From Candidatus Dadabacteria bacterium (GTDB taxonomy: Bacteria > J088), in assembly GCA_003695505.1 (NCBI GenBank), contig RFIY01000058.1, positions 1 to 10,583 on the forward strand: DNA of 10,583 nt, in the 5' to 3' direction. Shown here piece by piece: positions 1-4,662 of this stretch. Position 1 is the first letter of the stretch, and each line of letters starts with the position of its first letter. The notes under the pieces were generated by a model. It searched no databases, was not told where the DNA came from, and saw only the letters and a program-made list of their open reading frames with translations. The position numbers and the translations under genes are program-made.

Positions 1-303
1 CTCTGGGCCGCCGGGCGAGCCGTGCAGCGAGACGGTGAACGCGAAACAGCAATTTCGGAACCGTTGAATGGGCAGCGCGGCATGAAGCCCCAGGCATTCA
101 GCCAACAAGCGGTATCGTAGCCCCAAATCTGTTTCGCCCGGCTCGCGGTGCGAACCGCGCGGGAACCCCGCCGCAGCCGGGGCGGCCCAGCCGCGGCCCC
201 ACGCCGTTTTCGTCGGTTTTGGGCGAGCAAAACCGACCCGGCCGCCCGAAGGGCGGACGGAGCCCAGCTCAATCCAACACTTGCCGCGCAGCGGCACGAC
301 CAT
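1..303 (-). CDS. Doubtful open frame running off the left edge
   Basis: A minus-strand frame starts with ATG at 303 and stays open to position 1, giving about 101 residues. It starts 15 bases after the GMC stop codon, so it could be a third gene of that operon. Against this, the translation is rich in Gly, Pro, Ala and Arg and matches no family I know. It runs through at least five perfect hairpins, and no Shine-Dalgarno site precedes the ATG. A cytochrome c subunit would be expected next to a Tat-dependent GMC dehydrogenase, but no CXXCH haem motif is present. I think it is more likely spurious than real. Confidence 0.12.
   Translation of the reverse strand, partial: MVVPLRGKCWIELGSVRPSGGRVGFARPKPTKTAWGRGWAAPAAAGFPRGSHREPGETDLGLRYRLLAECLGLHAALPIQRFRNCCFAFTVSLHGSPGGPE
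41..137. repeat. Long-range inverted repeat enclosing a nested hairpin
   Basis: GCGAAACAG at 41-49 is perfectly complementary to CTGTTTCGC at 129-137. Pairing can continue inward after small bulges: 52-55 with 125-128, then 57-58 with 123-124. The enclosed segment has its own nested stem, TGAATG at 65-70 with CATTCA at 95-100, and inside it GGGC at 70-73 could alternatively pair with GCCC at 87-90. The whole reads as a branched fold. The pairing is seen directly; a functional RNA is inference. Confidence 0.4.
144..256. repeat. Run of consecutive perfect hairpins
   Basis: Several GC-rich stems follow one another. CGCGGT 144-149 pairs with ACCGCG 154-159 around the loop GCGA, which fits the GNRA tetraloop pattern on the plus strand. 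CCCCG 166-170 pairs with CGGGG 178-182. GCGGC 182-186 pairs with GCCGC 190-194. GTCGGTTTT 212-220 pairs with AAAACCGAC 229-237 around eight bases. CCGCCC 242-247 pairs with GGGCGG 251-256 around GAA. None is followed by a clear T tract on either strand, so they do not form a textbook intrinsic terminator. They could still stop transcription leaving the GMC gene, belong to a repeat family, or be part of an untranslated RNA. Confidence 0.45.
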
Positions 304-317
304 CCCCGCCCGACGAG

Positions 318-1808
318 TCAGGCGAAACGTGCCAGCCAGCGCTCCGCGGCAATTCTGGCGAACGCCATCACCGGCAGCATCGTGTGCGAACTCGATGTCG
401 TCGGAAAAACGGATGCATCCGCAACATAGAGGTTCCGAACACCGCGAACGGCAAATGTCGAGTCCACGACGCCCTGACCGGGGTGGTCGCTCATCCGTGC
501 CGTGCCCTGCGGATGGGCGCTGATCATGCGCAGGCTGATCGCGCGCCACGGCGTGCGCACCAGCAGGTCGTCGATCTGATCGGGGTGCGTGATCGAACGA
601 GACAACAGCGTCGAAAACCAGACCTCCTCGGCGCCGGCATCGAAGTAGAGCCGGGCCGCCTCCCGCATGCCATCGTGCAAACGACGAAACACATCCGGCG
701 ACAGACGATAGGCGATGTCGGGACGACCGGCGGCTGTCGGCGAGACGGCGCCCGACGGCTGATCGGGGACCAGGATCAGTGAGGCACCAAGGTGATCGTA
801 GCGTTCGAGCAACGGCCGCACCGATTTTCCGAAACCGGGCAGAAAGCCCGTCGCCGTCGCCGGCGGTCCGAAAATCCCCTCGATCCGAAACCCACCGAAA
901 CCATGGGCCTCATCGACGGTTTCCCACTCATCGACATAGCCCGACTGCGGAATACCGCGAAACGAGCGCACCTTGTCGGAAAAGCGCGCCATGACAGCCC
1001 CCTGCGGCTGCAGGCTGAGATGCTGACCGACGTGTTTCCCCCCGACACCGCTCTGCTGCAGGACCAGCGGCGTATGGATGGCGCCCGCGCAGACAAACAC
1101 GTGGTCGCACCGAATCGAGACTGTCTCGACAGGCTGCCGCGCTGCGTCCAGACGGGTTGCGATCACACCAGAGACCCTGCCGTCCCTGACGATGACGCGC
1201 TCGACCCGATGCTGTGGCAGCAGGCGTGCGCCGGCGCGCAGCGCGTCGGGGATCCAGGTAATCAGCGCGGACTGCTTCGCGTCATAACTGCAGCCCAAAT
1301 GGCAGTACCCCGATCCGACGCAGCCCACGCGGTTGTCACGAAAGAACCCGGCACGCAGCCCACGACGTTGCGCCGCTTCGACCAGTCGCCGGTTGTTGGC
1401 GTTGATCTCATGGTCGGCGATCGGTCCGGCGCCGATCCGCCGCTCGACGGTCTCTGCGGCCCGGCGGAAATCGCGATAGCTGATGCCGCTCAGTTCATAG
1501 TGGGACGACCAGTGCGCGAAGAGTTCCTCGGGAATCGGCGTCACATCGGCCTGGTTGATGACCGTCGAGCCGCCGACACAGCTCCCCTGCAGGACGGAGA
1601 TGCTGCCGTCGGCCGTCGACTGCAGGCCGCGATCGCGAAACAGTTTGTCATACATGTCGGCATCGCGCTGCGTGAACTGCGAGGATGGAACGTGCCGGCC
1701 TTCTTCGAGCATCAGCACGTCGACGCCAGCCTGCGCCAGCATGGCGGCTACGACGGCGCCGCCTGAGCCCGTCCCGATGACGACGACGCGCGCGGACAAT
1801 TCCGTCAC
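318..1808 (-). CDS. GMC-family FAD-dependent dehydrogenase, catalytic subunit
   Basis: A 496-residue GMC oxidoreductase, the family that oxidises alcohols, sugars or sterols with FAD. The dinucleotide-binding Rossmann motif GTGSGG is at residues 12-17 with the ribose-binding acidic end near E35-E36. The second GMC motif (G75-x-x-V-G-G-S-T-x-x-N85) follows. The C-terminal GMC domain has H432 in HPQGT and H475 in SSSHTM, matching the catalytic His/His pair of glucose oxidase. Three cysteines, C163, C169 and C173, form a C-x5-C-x3-C cluster; this spacing matches what I recall for the 3Fe-4S ligands of Burkholderia FAD-glucose dehydrogenase, so a dehydrogenase passing electrons to a cytochrome is more likely than an oxidase. 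There is no signal peptide. The start is GTG at 1808, overlapping the upstream stop by 4 bp and preceded by a strong Shine-Dalgarno site. The substrate is unknown. Confidence 0.9.
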   Translation of the reverse strand: MTELSARVVVIGTGSGGAVVAAMLAQAGVDVLMLEEGRHVPSSQFTQRDADMYDKLFRDRGLQSTADGSISVLQGSCVGGSTVINQADVTPIPEELFAHWSSHYELSGISYRDFRRAAETVERRIGAGPIADHEINANNRRLVEAAQRRGLRAGFFRDNRVGCVGSGYCHLGCSYDAKQSALITWIPDALRAGARLLPQHRVERVIVRDGRVSGVIATRLDAARQPVETVSIRCDHVFVCAGAIHTPLVLQQSGVGGKHVGQHLSLQPQGAVMARFSDKVRSFRGIPQSGYVDEWETVDEAHGFGGFRIEGIFGPPATATGFLPGFGKSVRPLLERYDHLGASLILVPDQPSGAVSPTAAGRPDIAYRLSPDVFRRLHDGMREAARLYFDAGAEEVWFSTLLSRSITHPDQIDDLLVRTPWRAISLRMISAHPQGTARMSDHPGQGVVDSTFAVRGVRNLYVADASVFPTTSSSHTMLPVMAFARIAAERWLARFA

Positions 1809-2296
1809 AGGGCCTCCTCCGGCATCCCGATCAGCGGCCCATCATAGCCCATCATTGGCCAGCTTTCGGGACGGTCCGCGGCAACGAACATCACCAGCCC
1901 CGTCAACGCACGAAAGACGAGGCGCCGCAGCGCAAACATGCTGGTTGCACTAGATTCGAGCGTACAGGTTCGACGTTCCAGCGACATCTGACTGAACCGT
2001 TGCGGTGGGAATCCGACCAGCGGCGACCACTCCAGAAACAGCACCGCCTGCTCCAGCCTGGTGCGCAGCTCGGGGTCCGCCGCTTCGATCGCCTGACGCA
2101 CACCTGCCGCGACTTCGGCGTGGCCACCCTCAGGAACAGGCAGACCGTCCAGCACCGCTTCGGCCAGCGCGAACAGGATCGGGTCATCGTTGCCAGCGTA
2201 AAGCGGCTGCGGTCGCGCAAGCGACACGGCGCCGACGAGCCACGGAAGCGCGGCGGTTCCAGCAAGAAACTGACGACGATCGAGACCCGAATGCAT
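1805..2296 (-). CDS. Tat-signal small subunit (gluconate 2-dehydrogenase subunit 3-like)
   Basis: A 163-residue protein starting with a clear twin-arginine signal: DRRQFLA at residues 6-12, a hydrophobic stretch to about residue 27, and a possible cleavage after LYA. Small subunits of this type accompany GMC dehydrogenases (gluconate, sorbitol and FAD-glucose dehydrogenases), carry the only export signal and take the folded FAD subunit through the Tat pore. The remaining sequence, helical and without cofactor motifs, agrees with this, as does its place immediately upstream of a signal-less GMC gene with a 4-bp overlap. Family assignment rests on signal, size and context more than on strong motifs. 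ATG at 2296 is chosen; a GTG directly before it at 2299 is possible. No Shine-Dalgarno site is visible, and the promoter -10 lies so close that the mRNA may be leaderless. Confidence 0.75.
   Translation of the reverse strand: MHSGLDRRQFLAGTAALPWLVGAVSLARPQPLYAGNDDPILFALAEAVLDGLPVPEGGHAEVAAGVRQAIEAADPELRTRLEQAVLFLEWSPLVGFPPQRFSQMSLERRTCTLESSATSMFALRRLVFRALTGLVMFVAADRPESWPMMGYDGPLIGMPEEAL
1813..1820 (-). promoter_or_regulatory. Ribosome binding site of the GMC gene
   Basis: On the minus strand GGAGGAGG lies four bases before the GTG at 1808, inside the end of the upstream coding region. It is the strongest Shine-Dalgarno match on this strand and it settles the GTG as the start. With the GTGA stop/start overlap it indicates translational coupling to the small subunit. 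Confidence 0.75.
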
Positions 2297-2304
2297 CACA
2301 TCAA

Positions 2305-2313
2305 ATCATACCA
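2305..2313 (-). promoter_or_regulatory. Extended -10 promoter for the Tat subunit/GMC operon
   Basis: On the minus strand TGG at 2313-2311 directly precedes TATGAT at 2310-2305, a five-of-six match to the sigma-70 -10 box with the TGn extension. No good -35 is seen 16-18 bases upstream, as is common for extended -10 promoters. The expected start point, near 2298, nearly coincides with the start codon. The prediction is from sequence only. Confidence 0.45.
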
Positions 2314-2348
2314 CTGCATCCGATTTGACATCGTGTCGAACGGGTCGC

Positions 2349-2377
2349 TTGCAGCGGACCGCACTGGCTGCTATCGT
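2349..2377 (+). promoter_or_regulatory. Possible promoter of the TetR/monooxygenase operon
   Basis: TTGCAG at 2349-2354 is separated by 17 bases from TATCGT at 2372-2377. The expected transcription start would be about 2384, the A of the TetR ATG, so the transcript could be leaderless, in line with the lack of a Shine-Dalgarno site. A perfect TTGACA at 2325-2330 has no convincing -10 at the right distance. Both boxes are only partial matches. Confidence 0.35.
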
Positions 2378-2379
2378 AA

Positions 2380-2399
2380 CGGAATGAATATTCATTCCG
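2380..2399. promoter_or_regulatory. Perfect 20-bp palindromic operator over the TetR start codon
   Basis: CGGAATGAATATTCATTCCG is a perfect 20-base palindrome centred between 2389 and 2390, and it contains the start codon of the TetR gene at 2384. TetR-family dimers bind palindromes of this size. The core GAATGAATATTCATTC closely resembles the FadR box of Bacillus (TGAATGANTANTCATTCA, from memory), whose ligands are acyl-CoAs. Binding here would cover the predicted start point of the rightward operon, giving autorepression, and would lie about 80 bp from the leftward promoter. Confidence 0.8.
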
Positions 2400-3013
2400 A
2401 AGCCTCCGCCCCCATTGATCGCCGTCGGAACATCCTTGACGCCGCGCTGGCGGTGTTTGCGGAACAGGGATATGCCGCGACACCGGTACCGCCAATCGCC
2501 GAACGGGCTGGCGTCGGTGTCGGCACGATCTATCGGTATTTCCCCGACAAGCAGTCACTTGTCAACGAAGTCTTTCGGGAAACCAAGGCGCGACTCGGAT
2601 CGTGGCTGCTCGATGGCCTCGATCTGTCGGCGGAACCGTGGCCATTGTATTGTGCGTTCTGGGAACGGTTGACCTCGTTTGCCCGCGAACAACCGGAAGC
2701 GTTCCGGTTTCTCGAGCTGCAGGATCATCGCCCCTACCTGGATGAGGCCAGTCGACGCACGGAACGGGCAGTTCTCGAGCCCATTCGCACTGCGATCGAA
2801 CGGTTTCGCCAGGCCGGTCTGGTGCGCACCGGCATGCAGGGGCCGGTCATCGTCGCCCTGGTCTGGGGCGCTGTTGTCGGCATATTCAAATACGACGATG
2901 GCCAGTATTACCGGTTGTTGGACAGTGATCTCGATGCCGCACGCGACGCCCTCTGGCGCGCACTGACGGCCACAGAACCACCCGGCCCACCTCTGCAAGG
3001 AGTCTCCACATGA
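2384..3013 (+). CDS. TetR-family transcriptional repressor
   Basis: A 209-residue one-component regulator. The N-terminal TetR DNA-binding domain spans about residues 12-65: helix 1 with ILDAALAVFAEQGY, then the helix-turn-helix with IAERAGVGVGTIYRYFPDK at 38-56, a near-consensus TetR signature. The remaining ~140 residues form the usual helical ligand-binding and dimerisation domain, whose ligand cannot be read from sequence. The frame is open much further upstream, but ATG at 2384 gives a normal TetR N-terminus and sits in the palindromic operator. The gene overlaps the monooxygenase start by 4 bp (ATGA), so the two are one operon and the monooxygenase is the most likely target along with the divergent GMC genes. 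An inducer related to the monooxygenase substrate is inference. Confidence 0.92.
   Translation: MNIHSEASAPIDRRRNILDAALAVFAEQGYAATPVPPIAERAGVGVGTIYRYFPDKQSLVNEVFRETKARLGSWLLDGLDLSAEPWPLYCAFWERLTSFAREQPEAFRFLELQDHRPYLDEASRRTERAVLEPIRTAIERFRQAGLVRTGMQGPVIVALVWGAVVGIFKYDDGQYYRLLDSDLDAARDALWRALTATEPPGPPLQGVST
2997..3002 (+). promoter_or_regulatory. Ribosome binding site of the monooxygenase gene
   Basis: AAGGAG lies seven bases before the ATG at 3010, inside the 3' end of the TetR gene. It fixes the start and, with the ATGA overlap, points to coupled translation. Confidence 0.8.
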
Positions 3014-4554
3014 GTGCACCCCGCATCCGTCCCCGCCGCCAGCGCAGTTTCGTCATCGTCGGCGCCGGCTTCGGCGGACTCGGCGCGGCCATTTCGCTGC
3101 GGCGCCTGGGCTACGACGACATCACGATCATCGACCGCGCAGACGGCGTCGGCGGCACATGGCACTGGAACACCTATCCGGGCCTCGCCGTCGACATCGC
3201 ATCCACGACCTACAGCTACAGCTTCGAACCGAATCCGTGGTGGCAGCGGGTTTATGCGAAAGGCCCCGAGCTGAAACGCTACGCCGAACATGTCACCGAA
3301 AAATACGATTTGCGCCGACATTTGCGGCTCAAAACCGACGTCGAATCGGCCACCTTCGATGACACAAGTGGAACCTGGACGGTACGCACCGGCGACGGCG
3401 ATGACATCACGGCCGACGTGATGATCCTGGCAACCGGCTTCCTGTCTCAGCCGAAATATCCGGACATTCCCGGTCTCGACGCATTCGGCGGCAAAACGAT
3501 CCATACGGCGCGCTGGGATCACGATCATGATCTGCGCGGCCGTCGCGCCGCGGTCATTGGCACCGGCGCAACAGCGGTGCAACTCTTGCCCGAAATCGCA
3601 CCGCTGCTCGACCACCTCGATGTTTACCAGCGCACGCCGATCTGGTGCGCACCCAAGCTCGACACGGAAATCCCGGAACCGGTTCAGCGGTTGTTTGCCC
3701 GCATTCCGATGGCCCAGCGCGGTGTGCGGGCCTTCACATCGACCGCGCTCGAGGTCATGATGGTTGCCGGACCGCTACACCGGCGGGAACTGCCGTGGCT
3801 GACGAAATCAGCCGAGCTGATGTGCAAAGCCCACCTGCGCCGCCAGGTGCCCGACCCCGATCTGCGCCGCAAGCTCACGCCGGCGTACGACTTCGGGTGC
3901 AAACGACCGACATTCTCGAACGACTACTACCCGACCTTCATGCGCGAGAACGTCGAACTCGTCACCGACCCCATCGAATGCATCACCCAAACCGGCATAC
4001 GCACGCGCGATGGCCGGGAGCGCCCCATCGACACCCTGATCCTTGCGACCGGCTACAAGGTCTGGGAGCCTGGAAATTTTCCGGCATTCGAAGTACGCGG
4101 CCGTGGTGGCCGCAGTCTTCGCGAATACTGGGAAACCGAACATTTTCAATCGTACCAGGGGATCACCGTACACGGTTTCCCGAACATGTTTTACATGGCC
4201 AGCCCATTCGCGTTTACGGGCCTGTCGGTCTTTTTCGCGATCGAAGGGCAAATGGCTCACATCGAACGTTGCCTGCGCCTCATGGATCGCCGACAGGCTG
4301 CCGTCTTCGAACCAACCGCCACGGCTCAGGAGCGGTTCATGGATCAGATGCAACGTAACTATCGGAGTACGGTTTTTGCGGCCGGACAGTGTGGCGGCAG
4401 CAACAGCTACTACTTCAACCAGCACGGCGAATCGACGTTGCTGCGACCGCAACCTACACCGATCGCACTGCGGCAAACCGCGCGGTTTCCGTCCCGGGAT
4501 TACCAGTGGCTCGACGCGCACGGACGTCCGATCCGACGGCAGCGCGCTGCTTGA
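3010..4554 (+). CDS. FAD/NADPH flavin monooxygenase, Baeyer-Villiger type
   Basis: A 514-residue class B flavoprotein monooxygenase, predicted cytoplasmic, inserting oxygen into ketones to give esters or lactones, or oxygenating a heteroatom. FAD-binding GAGFGG is at residues 18-23 and GVGGTW at 46-51. D62, in YPGLAVD, is typical of the class. The Baeyer-Villiger fingerprint FxGxxxHxxxW is intact from F159 through H165 to W169, followed by D170. The NADPH-binding GTGATA is at 184-189 with the phosphate-contacting R208 in QRTP. R299 in GCKRP, before DYYPTF, corresponds to the catalytic arginine of phenylacetone and cyclohexanone monooxygenases. Length and motifs resemble EthA-like enzymes. It is co-transcribed with the TetR gene; with the divergent GMC dehydrogenase it could act on ketones made by alcohol oxidation. 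The substrate is not deducible. Confidence 0.92.
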   Translation: MSAPRIRPRRQRSFVIVGAGFGGLGAAISLRRLGYDDITIIDRADGVGGTWHWNTYPGLAVDIASTTYSYSFEPNPWWQRVYAKGPELKRYAEHVTEKYDLRRHLRLKTDVESATFDDTSGTWTVRTGDGDDITADVMILATGFLSQPKYPDIPGLDAFGGKTIHTARWDHDHDLRGRRAAVIGTGATAVQLLPEIAPLLDHLDVYQRTPIWCAPKLDTEIPEPVQRLFARIPMAQRGVRAFTSTALEVMMVAGPLHRRELPWLTKSAELMCKAHLRRQVPDPDLRRKLTPAYDFGCKRPTFSNDYYPTFMRENVELVTDPIECITQTGIRTRDGRERPIDTLILATGYKVWEPGNFPAFEVRGRGGRSLREYWETEHFQSYQGITVHGFPNMFYMASPFAFTGLSVFFAIEGQMAHIERCLRLMDRRQAAVFEPTATAQERFMDQMQRNYRSTVFAAGQCGGSNSYYFNQHGESTLLRPQPTPIALRQTARFPSRDYQWLDAHGRPIRRQRAA

Positions 4555-4580
4555 CATCGCCCGTTCGACGCGGGTATCCT
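4551..4580 (+). promoter_or_regulatory. Sigma-70-like promoter for the cotransporter gene
   Basis: A perfect TTGACA at 4551-4556 overlaps the monooxygenase stop codon (TGA 4552-4554) and is followed after 18 bases by TATCCT at 4575-4580, a four-of-six -10. This would start transcription near 4587 and leave a leader of about 75 bases. A small hairpin, ATCCTC 4576-4581 with GAGGAT 4585-4590, overlaps the -10 but has no T tract, so I do not call it a terminator. The rest of 4555-4662 shows nothing else. Confidence 0.5.
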
Positions 4581-4662
4581 CTGCGAGGATGACAACCGTC
4601 CCTCGCTCGCTGACAGTTCCCGATCGAACGGCGAGCGGCGTTTCCCGGAATCGCCCAGCCGC

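Larger units (their letters stand above)
1..317. other. Gene-poor, hairpin-rich left end
   Basis: No gene is convincingly supported here. The stretch follows the stop codon of the minus-strand GMC gene and is exceptionally rich in inverted repeats, listed separately at 41-137 and 144-256. Two of the three minus-strand frames are open throughout, which is expected in GC-rich DNA because TCA, TTA and CTA are rare; the only minus-strand stops are at 98-100 and 269-271, in one frame. Plus-strand frame 1 is open from the edge to a TAG at 118-120 and could be a gene tail, but its 39 residues show nothing recognisable. The stretch may be a structured RNA, a dispersed palindromic repeat, or the read-through and termination zone of the GMC operon. 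Confidence 0.5.

Noticed and set aside
1-317. Known RNAs such as tmRNA, RNase P RNA, SRP RNA or tRNA
   Set aside because: None of the conserved sequence blocks I know for these RNAs is present, despite the many hairpins.
792-1766. 324-residue plus-strand open frame opposite the GMC gene
   Set aside because: Mirrors the codon bias of the GMC gene; that gene has clear FAD and catalytic motifs, this frame none.
2325-2330. Perfect TTGACA as a -35 for the TetR gene
   Set aside because: No -10-like hexamer lies 16-18 bases downstream; the TTGCAG/TATCGT pair fits better.
2000-2383. Long N-terminal extension of the TetR frame
   Set aside because: It would run through the divergent Tat-subunit gene, the promoters and the operator; a normal TetR N-terminus begins at the ATG at 2384.
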